Below are positions 42,353 through 51,219 of a stretch of DNA of 64,000 bases, in pieces. Where the stretch lies: the NCBI GenBank assembly GCA_024234505.1, contig JACKOD010000002.1, forward strand, positions 496,001 through 560,000. Reading direction: 5' to 3'. The notes beneath the pieces are model-generated. The model was not told where the DNA came from. It searched no databases and was given only the letters and a program-made list of their open reading frames with translations. This DNA comes from Hahellaceae bacterium (GTDB lineage: Bacteria > Pseudomonadota > Gammaproteobacteria > Pseudomonadales > Oleiphilaceae). The first letter of the stretch is position 1, and each line of letters begins with the position of its first letter. The position numbers and the translations under genes were made by a program.

Positions 42353-43549
42353 CTACTCGGAACGCAAGGCTTCTACCGGGTCGAGCCGGGCCGCATGGCG
42401 GGCCGGCCAAACCCCGGCAAGCAAACCAATCAACCCGGAAAGACCCAGCGCCAGCCCGAGATACATGACATTTAGTTGCAGGGGAAAATCGGGCATCAAT
42501 CCGTGGGTCAGCCACATCAATAATAGCATCACGCTCAGGCCGCCCACTCCGCCGGCAAAGGCCAGCGCGATGGCCTCGCCCAGAAACAGCCAGAGAATCT
42601 GTTGTCGTGTTGCTCCCAGTGCACGTAGCAGACCGATTTCGGCCGTGCGCTCCCGAACCGTCGTGGTGAGAATGGTCAGTATGCCGACGCCCCCGACAAT
42701 CAGCGAAATTGCGCCCAGGGCGGCCACTGACAACGTCAGTACCGACAGGATATCGTTGAGGCTGGCGAGCATTTCATCCTGTGTTGTGATGGTGAAGTCT
42801 TCCGCACCATGGCGTTCTTTCAGGAGTCGCGCGATGCGTTTGTGCATGGTGGCCGAATCGGATTGCGGAGAAAAGACGATATCCACCTCCATTAGCCCGT
42901 CACGATTAAAAAGCTGCAGTGCGTAAGTGACCGGTAAATAAACCACGTCATCCAGGTCGAAACCCAGCATTTGACCTTTTTCTGCCAAGACACCGATCAC
43001 GCGAAAGCGTTGTCCTCCGACACGGATAAATTCGCCCAACGGGTTTTGTGATTTAAATAACTCTTGCCAAACCTTATAGCCGAGCACGGCAAAAGGGCGA
43101 CTCTGATGGGCTTCGCCGGGAGGGATAAATCGACCCAGGGCCACTTCAAATTTCCAGGCCATGGGCATCTCTGAATTAACGCCGAGGATGTCGGTTTTAC
43201 GTTGACGTTTTCCGAATTCGATACTGCCATTGCCTTGCACGACGGGTACCACGGCCTCGGTATAAGGCAGGGTACGCAATGCATAGGCATCGTCCAGGGA
43301 GAGCGGTCGGGTATTGCTCAGTATTGCCCCCAGGCCACCGGTAACATTTTTACCGGGGCTGACGGCGATCAGACGCGTACCAAATTGCGAGAAATTATCC
43401 ATAACATAGGATTTCACCCCCTCGCCCAGCGACGTGAGCAGGGCCACCGCCAAAATGCCGATACCGATCCCCAGCGCCGTGAGGGCACTACGCATGGGGC
43501 TGCTGGCCATGGATCGGTAAACGAGGCGTAATCCGTCGGCGAAGTTCAT
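42353..43549 (-). CDS. MacB-like ABC transporter permease (second)
   Basis: The 398-aa permease has an N-terminal helix (MRSALTALGIGIGILAVALL), a large periplasmic MacB_PCD domain and three C-terminal FtsX helices (with TAEIGLLRALGATRQQILWL). Its ATG overlaps the stop of the upstream permease (TAATG), so the open frame back to 43705 is not used. It is the last gene of an adaptor-ATPase-permease-permease operon. Confidence 0.92.
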   Translation of the reverse strand: MNFADGLRLVYRSMASSPMRSALTALGIGIGILAVALLTSLGEGVKSYVMDNFSQFGTRLIAVSPGKNVTGGLGAILSNTRPLSLDDAYALRTLPYTEAVVPVVQGNGSIEFGKRQRKTDILGVNSEMPMAWKFEVALGRFIPPGEAHQSRPFAVLGYKVWQELFKSQNPLGEFIRVGGQRFRVIGVLAEKGQMLGFDLDDVVYLPVTYALQLFNRDGLMEVDIVFSPQSDSATMHKRIARLLKERHGAEDFTITTQDEMLASLNDILSVLTLSVAALGAISLIVGGVGILTILTTTVRERTAEIGLLRALGATRQQILWLFLGEAIALAFAGGVGGLSVMLLLMWLTHGLMPDFPLQLNVMYLGLALGLSGLIGLLAGVWPARHAARLDPVEALRSE

Positions 43550-44766
43550 TATTTTCTCGCCTGTGTTTGGGTGAGGGCCGATACCGGATCCAGCCGGGAG
43601 GCCTTGCTTGCCGGGAGCCAGGAGAATAGGGTTGCCGAGACGACCGCTACAGCCAGCGCCGACCAGACTGCCCAGAGCGGGGCCTGAAAAGGAATTTGCG
43701 GCCATTGATAGCGACCGGCGGCCAGCAGTACATAAGCCATTACCAGACCGACCAAGGCCGCCACCAGGGTAATGAGCAAGGCTTCGGTGACAAAGATCAG
43801 TCGAATCTCCCGGCGGCTTGCCCCCAGCGCTTTGAGCAGGCCAATTTCTTCGGTGCGTTGGGATATGGAAATCAGTGTCACGTTCATGATCAGAATGCCT
43901 GACACCAGCAGGCTGATGCTGGCGATAGCCATTAATGCATAGGTGAGAATGTCGAAAATTTTGTTGAACGCTCCCATGATCGAATCCTGTGTGATGACGG
44001 TAACGTCCAGATCGCCTTGATGGCGATCTCGCATCAGGTGCTCGATACGGCGCTTGAGATCTTCAATATCCGAACCCGGGCGTGCTTCCACAAACACCCG
44101 AAACAAACCTTCCTGGTTGAATAATTTCTGGCTGCTCGCGACGGGAATCAACACCGCATCACTCATATCCATTCCCATGGCCTGACCTTTGTCTTCGAGA
44201 ATCCCGATGACACGGTAGCGTGTTCCTGCGGCGCGTACCCATTCGCCGAGTGCCGGCTGGGCACCGAACAGCTCCTGTTTGAGTTTGCTTCCCAGTACAC
44301 AAACGGCCTGAGCCTCACCCACCTCAATGGACGGCAAGGGGATACCGCGTTGCACATTTAATTGCCTGATGCGGAAAAATACCTGACTGGTACCTATCGT
44401 AAAACTCTCTCGATGGCGAGATTCGAAACTCCATTCGGTTAAACCGGCGATCAGCGGCGCGGTTTTGATAACGCCTGACAGTCTTTCGAGTGCCTCTGCA
44501 TCGGCGAGGGTCAGATCCCGTGCCGATTCGCCATGAAAACTGGGTAGCCCTCCGGAGGTTTCTTTGCGTCCGGGAAGTACGATCAGTACGTTACTGCCTA
44601 GTTGCCGGAATTCGTCCAATACATATTGTCGGGCACCTTCGCCCAAACTGGTCAGTATAATCACCGCGCAGATGCCAATCACGACTGAAAGCATCAGCAT
44701 GGCTGACCGAAAGCGATGGCGGGTAATCGCCTGCTGACAGAATTCGAGCCGATCCAGCAGGTTCAT
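43549..44766 (-). CDS. MacB-like ABC transporter permease (first)
   Basis: The 405-aa permease has the same layout as its neighbour: RSAMLMLSVVIGICAVIILT, periplasmic domain, and FtsX helices with TEEIGLLKALGASRREIRLI. The two permeases probably form a heterodimer. It overlaps the ATPase gene by 4 bp. Confidence 0.93.
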   Translation of the reverse strand: MNLLDRLEFCQQAITRHRFRSAMLMLSVVIGICAVIILTSLGEGARQYVLDEFRQLGSNVLIVLPGRKETSGGLPSFHGESARDLTLADAEALERLSGVIKTAPLIAGLTEWSFESRHRESFTIGTSQVFFRIRQLNVQRGIPLPSIEVGEAQAVCVLGSKLKQELFGAQPALGEWVRAAGTRYRVIGILEDKGQAMGMDMSDAVLIPVASSQKLFNQEGLFRVFVEARPGSDIEDLKRRIEHLMRDRHQGDLDVTVITQDSIMGAFNKIFDILTYALMAIASISLLVSGILIMNVTLISISQRTEEIGLLKALGASRREIRLIFVTEALLITLVAALVGLVMAYVLLAAGRYQWPQIPFQAPLWAVWSALAVAVVSATLFSWLPASKASRLDPVSALTQTQARK

Positions 44767-45461
44767 GCCAGACTCGCCGCGCGTCGGGAGCGTCGGGTAT
44801 CGACCACGATCCGGCCATCCAGCATTTCCAAATGCCGTTCTGCCCGATCTCCCAGTGATTTGTCGTGGGTCACCACCAACAAGGTGATGCCCTCCTGATG
44901 GAGCGCTTCCAGCAAGGTGATCACCTCGCTTCCGGAATGGCTGTCAAGATTCCCGGTCGGTTCATCGGCTAACAGAAGTTGTGGTTGCGTGATGAGGGCA
45001 CGGGCAATGGCGACCCGTTGACGCTGGCCACCCGAAAGCTGGTTGGGCAGGTGTCCGGCGCGATCTGTCAGAGAAAGTCGCTCTAGCAGGGCATCACAGG
45101 CCGCCTTTCGTTGTGCGCGAGGTGCTCCCGCCAACACCAGCGGCAGTTCGATGTTTTCACGTGCAGTCAGTCGGGGCACCAGATGGTAAGACTGAAAAAC
45201 AAAGCCGATATGCTCCCGACGCAAGCGATCACGTTCGGGTTCAGAGACGCGTGTGGTGTCGTGGTTCAGCAAGTGATAGTGGCCCAGACTCGGTGTGTCG
45301 AGGAGTCCCAGAATATTCAGCAGGGTGGATTTACCTGATCCCGAGGCCCCCATGACGCTGACGTACTCTCCTTTGTTGATGGTCAGGTTAATGTCGTTCA
45401 AACCGTAGACTTGCTGATCGCCGACCTGGAAAATCCGGCTGATATTCTGCAAGACAATCAT
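44763..45461 (-). CDS. MacB/LolD-type ABC transporter ATPase
   Basis: The 232-aa ATPase has Walker A MGASGSGKSTLLNILG, the Q-loop FVFQSYHLVPRLTA, signature QLSGGQRQRVAIARAL, Walker B LLLADEPTGNLDS and the H-loop VVTHD. It powers the paired permeases. It overlaps both neighbours by 4 bp. Confidence 0.95.
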   Translation of the reverse strand: MIVLQNISRIFQVGDQQVYGLNDINLTINKGEYVSVMGASGSGKSTLLNILGLLDTPSLGHYHLLNHDTTRVSEPERDRLRREHIGFVFQSYHLVPRLTARENIELPLVLAGAPRAQRKAACDALLERLSLTDRAGHLPNQLSGGQRQRVAIARALITQPQLLLADEPTGNLDSHSGSEVITLLEALHQEGITLLVVTHDKSLGDRAERHLEMLDGRIVVDTRRSRRAASLA

Positions 45462-46609
45462 GGCCTATCCGCCTCTGCAGGGGCGGTAACCACCTGAACA
45501 CCCGCCTTGGCCGCCGGGTTTTCCATGGTGCCGAGAATCCGGTCTCCGGCACTGAGTCCACTGGTGACTTCGGTAAAGTGCCAGTTACTTAAACCGGTAT
45601 GTACCGGCTGGTATTCGAGTGTCTGGGACTCGGGCATATAACGCAGGACGCGTGCGCCTTCCAGTAGCGCTTCGGTAGGAATTCGCAACGTCTGAGCCTT
45701 GTGCTCCAATACGATTTCGATGTCTGCACTGTAGCCCACCAGTAATTGAACTTCTTTGGGCAATTCGGTGAACTGGACATCAATATCCACGGTACGGGCC
45801 TGCTTCTCGTAATCCTGAACATAGGGCGCAATACGGCTGACGCGCCCGGCAAAGCTGTGATTCTTGAACGCGTCCAGTGTGATGCGCGCAGACTGCCCCA
45901 GCTGAATGGACGCCGCATCGACTTCATCAATGGGGGCCTGAACATAAAGACAGGTATCCGAAATCAGATCGACCGCAGGCGGGGTGGCCACACCCGGCGG
46001 CGAGGGCGTTACGTACTCGCCCAGTTCGCCATTAATTTCGGCAATGACGCCCGCAAACGGGGCTTTGAGAATCGTCTGATCGAGCAATGATTGCTGATAA
46101 GCCACCTGCGCTTCGGCTTCGAGTATGCGTGCTTTTGCACTTTCGCAGGCCAGTGCACTGATACGTGCCACGGTATTGGAAACTTCTACCGCCTCATCGG
46201 CCGTGAGTTTGCGTTTGGCCAGACTGTTTTGGCGTTCCGCATCTCGGGCGTTTTGCTGGGCTTGAAAGCAGGTTTGTTGTACTTCGAGTTTGCTGACACT
46301 CAACGCGGCTTTGGCTTGCTGGGTTCGGGCGGTCAAGTCGTCGTTCCAGAGTCGCAACAGCGGTTGCCCGGGTTTCACTTTGTCGCCCGCTTTAACAAAT
46401 ACTTCGGCTACGCGCCCGCCCATGGGCATGGATAACCCGGAGCGTTGACAGGATTTAATGGTACCGGCTCGCGTATTGGCCACCATGGACTCGACCGCAC
46501 CGGTACCGACAGTAAGCAAATCTATTTTCAGGGGAACGGGTCGCTGCAGAAACAGGACGAATCCTGTGACCAGCGCAAGGAGTGCGGAAATCACCAGCCA
46601 TTTCTTCAT
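45458..46609 (-). CDS. MacA-like periplasmic adaptor (membrane fusion protein)
   Basis: The 383-aa adaptor has an N-terminal anchor (MKKWLVISALLALVTGFVLF), a split biotinyl-lipoyl domain (GGRVAEVFVKAGDKVKPGQP ... LDQTILKAPFAGVIAEINGE), a helical hairpin with several cysteines and a beta-barrel. It links the ABC permeases to an outer membrane channel encoded elsewhere. AAGGATTTCGC precedes the ATG. Confidence 0.92.
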   Translation of the reverse strand: MKKWLVISALLALVTGFVLFLQRPVPLKIDLLTVGTGAVESMVANTRAGTIKSCQRSGLSMPMGGRVAEVFVKAGDKVKPGQPLLRLWNDDLTARTQQAKAALSVSKLEVQQTCFQAQQNARDAERQNSLAKRKLTADEAVEVSNTVARISALACESAKARILEAEAQVAYQQSLLDQTILKAPFAGVIAEINGELGEYVTPSPPGVATPPAVDLISDTCLYVQAPIDEVDAASIQLGQSARITLDAFKNHSFAGRVSRIAPYVQDYEKQARTVDIDVQFTELPKEVQLLVGYSADIEIVLEHKAQTLRIPTEALLEGARVLRYMPESQTLEYQPVHTGLSNWHFTEVTSGLSAGDRILGTMENPAAKAGVQVVTAPAEADRP

Positions 46610-46667
46610 GCGAAATCCTTTCTGTCGGCAAGAAATACAAATTACCTGAACAGTTTAGTTCGCCTTG

Positions 46668-47036
46668 TTACCAAGAGGGGTAAACCGAGATCAATAAAAC
46701 GGGAAAATGGCAGATCAAAAGACATCCAAATAGGATCAACTTGATCAAAAATCTGCCGTCCTCGTAAAATAAAAAATGAGAATCATAGTCATCAAGCGGA
46801 CGCCCATCTATCGACTCTCTTGAGACACCTATAGCATAAGAACGCTCTTCACCCCGCCTACCGCTTAAATCCAGGTCCAATCGACTCAAATACCCCGCAA
46901 TACCAACTGTAAATGTCTGAGCACCTGGAATCACCAACTCCAAACCATCAGAGCCTTCTACTTGCTGGTCTAGTATTGGACTAGCGTTTATGCTGAAACG
47001 TGAAATCAAAAAAATACACAGACAAAAATCGAACAT
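46668..47036 (-). CDS. Possible remnant of a secreted protein
   Basis: The 122-aa frame begins with a signal-like segment and SINASPILDQQVEGSDGLEL, then AQTFTVGIAGYLSRLDLDLS, a pattern common in PEP-CTERM-type secreted beta proteins. The C-terminal part (RFLIKLILFGCLLICHFPVL) looks unrelated and hydrophobic. It could be a truncated gene or not a gene. Confidence 0.35.
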   Translation of the reverse strand: MFDFCLCIFLISRFSINASPILDQQVEGSDGLELVIPGAQTFTVGIAGYLSRLDLDLSGRRGEERSYAIGVSRESIDGRPLDDYDSHFLFYEDGRFLIKLILFGCLLICHFPVLLISVYPSW

Positions 47037-47065
47037 TTAAATTTGAAAATCATAACCTCATTCCT

Positions 47066-50000
47066 TTAACTATTTCGTAACAACCCAAAAATCAACCGCC
47101 CAAACTTTTCAGCCTTGGCTGGGTCAGACAACAATTGCATCATCTGTTCCTGATGGGCTTCGCTACTGCTCAAAATGGCATCATCGATGGCTTTGGGAAA
47201 GTCCCCTAACATGGCTTGTTCGGCGGTATTGTTTTCGATCTGACTCATTACCGTGGCGTTTTCTCTCACCTTGTCTCGGATGGTGTAAGCGTAATTCACC
47301 ATATCGTTATCGGTCAGGTTGTCGGTAACGAATACCTCGTTTAGCCGCGCAATAATGCGCGAGAGCAAATCTTCTTTTTTGTCTTTGGGTTTGGCGGTGC
47401 CGATGGCATCCCCTGGTTCGAGTTTGTATTCCGCGGTGTTTTCTTTGAGCTGAATATCTTGCTGGCGAATTTTAGACAGTCGATAGTGGCTCAGAATAAC
47501 GCTGCCAAGGTCGATATCATCGTCTTCGATGTTTTCTTCTCTTAGCATTGGTCGCAAATTACGGGCATAAAGACTGAGTTTTTCGAGGTCTTTATCGTTG
47601 TAGTCGACAATCTGAGACATAAACTCATAAAAGCGCACGAACGATCCTAAATCCTTTTTAAAAACCTCTAACGCACTCTTTTCCTTCGCGCATTCTTTCA
47701 GACTGTTCTCCGCGTTGGCAATCAACACGGCATCGCCGGTTTGCTTGGTACGTTCAAACATCATTTTGGCCTGCTTAAAAGCGTCTACCGCCGATTTATA
47801 GCGTTTCGTCCAACGATCAACGGCGGGTTTGCAGATATTGGCCAGTGCTGCGTTACTTTTGCTCTTGCTGTAAAACGCTTCGCAGAATTGCTCGACTTCG
47901 TGCCATTGGAAAATACCGGCCATGCGCAGTTTGTTGAAAAGGTCATCCACCAAATTAGGGTCAGAAACATCCGCCAGTTCTGCGGTTTGATAATAGGGCT
48001 GAAAGGCCGAGAGAATATCATCCGGATCGTTGAAGAAGTCCAGCACGAAAGTGCCCGTATCAGCCTTGCCAGGGTAGGTACGATTCAAACGCGACAAGGT
48101 TTGTACGCACTCGACCCCGCCGAGTTTTTTATCGACATACATGGCACAAAGTTTGGGCTGATCAAACCCGGTTTGGAATTTATTGGCAACAATCATCACC
48201 TGATAGTCGTCCGAATCGAACGCCTTGCGCATATCGCGCCCTTTCAGGTTCGGATTCATATTGCCTTCGGTGAACTTCTCTCCCAGCAATCCTTCGACAT
48301 TTGGATCTTTTTCGTTGAATTCCACCTCGCCGGAAAACGCCACCATCGCATGAATATGCTGATAGCCTTTTTCGGTAATGTATTTATCAAAGCCCAGCTT
48401 GTAGCGCACCGCCTCCTTACGCGAACTGGTCACTACCATTGCTTTGGCTTGGCCGTTAAGCAAACGCGCCACATTTGCCTTGAAATGCTCGACAATCACC
48501 TGCACTTTCTGGGCGATATTGTAGTCATGAAGACGAACCCATTGATTCAGCCTCACCTTGGCCTTTTTACTATCCACCTCTTCGTCGCTGGCCTTCATCT
48601 TCATCGCAAGTTGATAAGCCACTTTGTAATTGGTGTAGTTTTTCAACACATCCAGAATAAAGCCTTCCTCGATGGCCTGGCGCATACTGTAAACATGAAA
48701 CGCTTCGGGTTTGTTATCAACGGCGGGGGGAAGTTGAGGATTCGGTAAACGACCAAACAGTTCCAGCGTTTTTGCCTTGGGCGTGGCAGTAAAAGCAAAG
48801 TAACTCAGGTTATTTGATTGCCTACGGGCAGCGACCGCCGCATCGAGAATGTCTTCCGTGCTCAGCTCTTCATCTGTGGCCTCTTTCGCCTCCAGCATCA
48901 ACACCTCTTTGAGTTGCCTTGCGGTTGAACCTGTCTGGGACGAGTGAGCCTCATCCGCAATAATGGCGTAATGACGCTCTTTCAGGCTGACACTGTTCTC
49001 AATGGCCTTCAACACAAAGGGAAAAGTCTGAATCGTCACGATAATAATAGGCTGTGCGGCTTCCAGGGCATTCGCCAGCTTTTCAGACTTCGAACCTTCA
49101 CCTTCTTTGCGGTTAATGCGGCCCACGACCCCATCCACATGTTCGAACTGGTAAATGGTATCTTGTAGCTGATCGTCGAGCACGGTGCGGTCGGTAATAA
49201 TAATCACCGAGTTAAACACCTTATCGCCCTCGGCATCCCTCAACCCGGATAACTGATGCGCCGTCCAGGCTATTGAGTTGGACTTGCCCGAACCGGCACT
49301 ATGCTGAATAAGATAACGCTGACCGGGGCCTTCGGCTTTCGCAGATTCAATCAAGCGATTAACCACATCCCACTGATGATAACGGGGGAAGATCAGCGTT
49401 TCTTTTTTGTATTTACGCCCTTCCCAGTCTTCTTTTTCTTCGATTTGAAGATGGATAAAACGACCGAGAATATTCAACAAGTTATCAGGCAACAGCACTT
49501 CATTCCACAAATAGTCCGTGGCGTATTGCTCCGGGTTATCAGGCACATCATTGCCTGCACCCCCTTCTTTGGTGCCTTTGTTGAAAGGAAGAAAGAAGGT
49601 GTTTTCTCCTTCCAGGCGGGTGGCCATATAGACCTCATATTGACTAACAGCGAAATGCACCAGAGCACCTCGCTTAAAGGTCAGTAAGGGTTCGGGCTTC
49701 TTAGTGGCAGGGTCGATGGGCAGGCGCGTGGTTTTGTATTGCTTGATGGCGTTGTGCACCGCCTGCTTCATCTCAGATTTCAATTCCAGTGTTGCTACCG
49801 GCAAGCCATTAACAAACAACACCAGATCGATTCGCCAGCGTTTCGCCTTTGGGCTATCTGGCTCTGCTACTTCGCCTTTATCCGCACACCAGGGGCTGTA
49901 AACAAGCTCTGGCACGACGCGCAAGCGATTATGGCGATAATTCGCCAGGGTATCTTCATTCAGGGTGTGTTCTGGCTTGAACTGACAGAGAAAAAATCGT

Positions 50001-50317
50001 GTACCACGATCTTTAATGGGGTGCCGCAATACCCCCAGCGTGCCGAAGGTGCGGAGTTCTTTATTATCGGCATTGGGGTCGGCCTTATTGAGTTGCGTAG
50101 CCACACGCTGCAAGAACTTTTGTTCAGGATTATTCGGATAGACCGCGCAGAACTTTTGCCATTGTTCATGTTGGGTATCTTGGACAAAACCGAGTACATC
50201 CTCTTCATATAAGGCCAGCTCCCGGTTGTAGCCGTCTGGTTTGCCCAACAGCCAACCATTGTCTTGCAGGTGCTGAATCATTTCATTCTGAAACGCAAAC
50301 TCCGACGCGCTTGCCAT
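47066..50317 (-). CDS. hsdR: Type I restriction enzyme R subunit
   Basis: The 1083-aa HsdR has an N-terminal PD-(D/E)xK nuclease (RIDLVLFVNGLPVATLELKS), helicase motifs QHSAGSGKSNSIAW (Walker A), AIIADEAHSSQTG (DEAH), and FAFTATPK, and MIVANKFQTGFDQPKL to VQTLSRLNRTYPGK (motif VI). It translocates DNA and cuts far from the site. It is separated from hsdS by a regulator gene. The frame is intact. Confidence 0.96.
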   Translation of the reverse strand: MASASEFAFQNEMIQHLQDNGWLLGKPDGYNRELALYEEDVLGFVQDTQHEQWQKFCAVYPNNPEQKFLQRVATQLNKADPNADNKELRTFGTLGVLRHPIKDRGTRFFLCQFKPEHTLNEDTLANYRHNRLRVVPELVYSPWCADKGEVAEPDSPKAKRWRIDLVLFVNGLPVATLELKSEMKQAVHNAIKQYKTTRLPIDPATKKPEPLLTFKRGALVHFAVSQYEVYMATRLEGENTFFLPFNKGTKEGGAGNDVPDNPEQYATDYLWNEVLLPDNLLNILGRFIHLQIEEKEDWEGRKYKKETLIFPRYHQWDVVNRLIESAKAEGPGQRYLIQHSAGSGKSNSIAWTAHQLSGLRDAEGDKVFNSVIIITDRTVLDDQLQDTIYQFEHVDGVVGRINRKEGEGSKSEKLANALEAAQPIIIVTIQTFPFVLKAIENSVSLKERHYAIIADEAHSSQTGSTARQLKEVLMLEAKEATDEELSTEDILDAAVAARRQSNNLSYFAFTATPKAKTLELFGRLPNPQLPPAVDNKPEAFHVYSMRQAIEEGFILDVLKNYTNYKVAYQLAMKMKASDEEVDSKKAKVRLNQWVRLHDYNIAQKVQVIVEHFKANVARLLNGQAKAMVVTSSRKEAVRYKLGFDKYITEKGYQHIHAMVAFSGEVEFNEKDPNVEGLLGEKFTEGNMNPNLKGRDMRKAFDSDDYQVMIVANKFQTGFDQPKLCAMYVDKKLGGVECVQTLSRLNRTYPGKADTGTFVLDFFNDPDDILSAFQPYYQTAELADVSDPNLVDDLFNKLRMAGIFQWHEVEQFCEAFYSKSKSNAALANICKPAVDRWTKRYKSAVDAFKQAKMMFERTKQTGDAVLIANAENSLKECAKEKSALEVFKKDLGSFVRFYEFMSQIVDYNDKDLEKLSLYARNLRPMLREENIEDDDIDLGSVILSHYRLSKIRQQDIQLKENTAEYKLEPGDAIGTAKPKDKKEDLLSRIIARLNEVFVTDNLTDNDMVNYAYTIRDKVRENATVMSQIENNTAEQAMLGDFPKAIDDAILSSSEAHQEQMMQLLSDPAKAEKFGRLIFGLLRNS

Positions 50318-50427
50318 AGGGTGCTCCTGTTATTCTTGTTATTCCTGTTCGATGCTATTCAATTGGTGCCAACGCCTTGACCAACGCCTGGATTTCCTGC
50401 ACTTCCATAGGTTCCAATGGGTATCCC

Positions 50428-51006
50428 TCACTTTAGATCAATACGCGGTTCGGTCATGACTTTACTGAGAAAGTTCTGCTGATCAGCCAGGCGTTTGTTA
50501 AATTCTTCCGGCGAATAAATGGTCGGGTTGACCGATCGCTGAAGTTGCTCTTCCGCCGGTTCCAACAGCTCCATGATCTCGCTATAACTCAGATCATCCC
50601 CCACCAGCATCACATCCACGTCACTACCCGCATGTTCCTCGCCTTTCGCCAGCGACCCGTAAATAAACGCCTGAGCCAAACCGGGCAACAAGGGCGCCAG
50701 GGCTTGCTGCACAACACTTGCCACCCCCACGGTTTTTCCCACCAAGCCTTTCAACTCGGCATATATCGGGCATGCCGGATTGGCTTGATAATGGCTCTGA
50801 TTGCCTTGCCGCGTTAGCGAGACAATTCCCGCATCGGTGAGCCTGGCCAACTCCCGGCTGACCGCCCCCTTACCCACACCGGCACGGCGCACCACCTCGT
50901 TCAGAAAAAAACTCTGCTGCGGCTGACCGAATAACAGCCCTAATACTTTCTGTTGAGTGCGCGTAAACAAGGCATCGGCTAACTTCGAATTTTCTGCTGC
51001 CATCAT
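50428..51006 (-). CDS. Winged-helix/nucleotidyltransferase-domain regulator within the type I R-M locus
   Basis: The 192-aa protein has an N-terminal winged helix (RTQQKVLGLLFGQPQQSFFL, EVVRRAGVGKGAVSRELARL) and a C-terminal minimal nucleotidyltransferase (FIYGSLAKGEEHAGSDVDVM: GS...G...D-x-D). Such proteins are regulators or MNT-type antitoxin relatives. Two 36-bp dyads lie directly upstream. The ATG at 51006 follows GGAAGA; starts further up (51018, 51066) are in frame, but 51066 lies inside the dyads. Confidence 0.8.
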   Translation of the reverse strand: MMAAENSKLADALFTRTQQKVLGLLFGQPQQSFFLNEVVRRAGVGKGAVSRELARLTDAGIVSLTRQGNQSHYQANPACPIYAELKGLVGKTVGVASVVQQALAPLLPGLAQAFIYGSLAKGEEHAGSDVDVMLVGDDLSYSEIMELLEPAEEQLQRSVNPTIYSPEEFNKRLADQQNFLSKVMTEPRIDLK

Positions 51007-51023
51007 GATTTCTTCCATTATCA

Positions 51024-51108
51024 GTCCCATATTGGGTACTATAGACCCCAAAATAGGACCGATCAATGCAAAGTCTCATTTTGGGTACGATAACCCCCAC
51101 ATTGGGAC
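51024..51108 (-). promoter_or_regulatory. Two 36-bp dyad operators upstream of the R-M regulator
   Basis: The near-palindromes at 51024-51059 and 51073-51108 each run GTC(C/T)CA...GGGTAC(T/G)ATA...CCC...GGAC. They are 13 bp apart, about 49 bp centre to centre. They are similar to each other at most positions. They probably bind the regulator encoded at 50428-51006. Confidence 0.78.
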
Positions 51109-51219
51109 CGGCATACTGGCTTCGTTTTGTTGTTGCAGATTACACTCCAGACTGGTGGAGCTGCCGGTGAGTACCTGTGCCAGATCATCGCTCAGGGAAA
51201 ACAGTTTGCTGTGGCTCAT
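51076..51219 (-). CDS. Short open frame coupled to hsdS
   Basis: The 47-aa frame MSHSKLFSLSDDLAQVLTGS... starts in an ATGA overlap with the hsdS stop and ends inside the operator region. No family is recognised. It may be the stump of a gene that was replaced by the regulator. Confidence 0.35.
   Translation of the reverse strand: MSHSKLFSLSDDLAQVLTGSSTSLECNLQQQNEASMPVPMWGLSYPK

Noticed and set aside
43550..43705. N-terminal extension of the second MacB-like permease
   Set aside because: It overlaps the upstream permease gene in another frame; the TAATG overlap at 43549 gives the proper start.
47741..48748. 335-aa plus-strand open frame
   Set aside because: It is antisense to hsdR, which has full helicase motifs. 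No ribosome site or family is seen.
50318..50427. 17-codon frame (MEVQEIQALVKALAPIE) between the regulator and hsdR
   Set aside because: Too short to support, and no family is recognised, though it starts behind a weak ribosome site.
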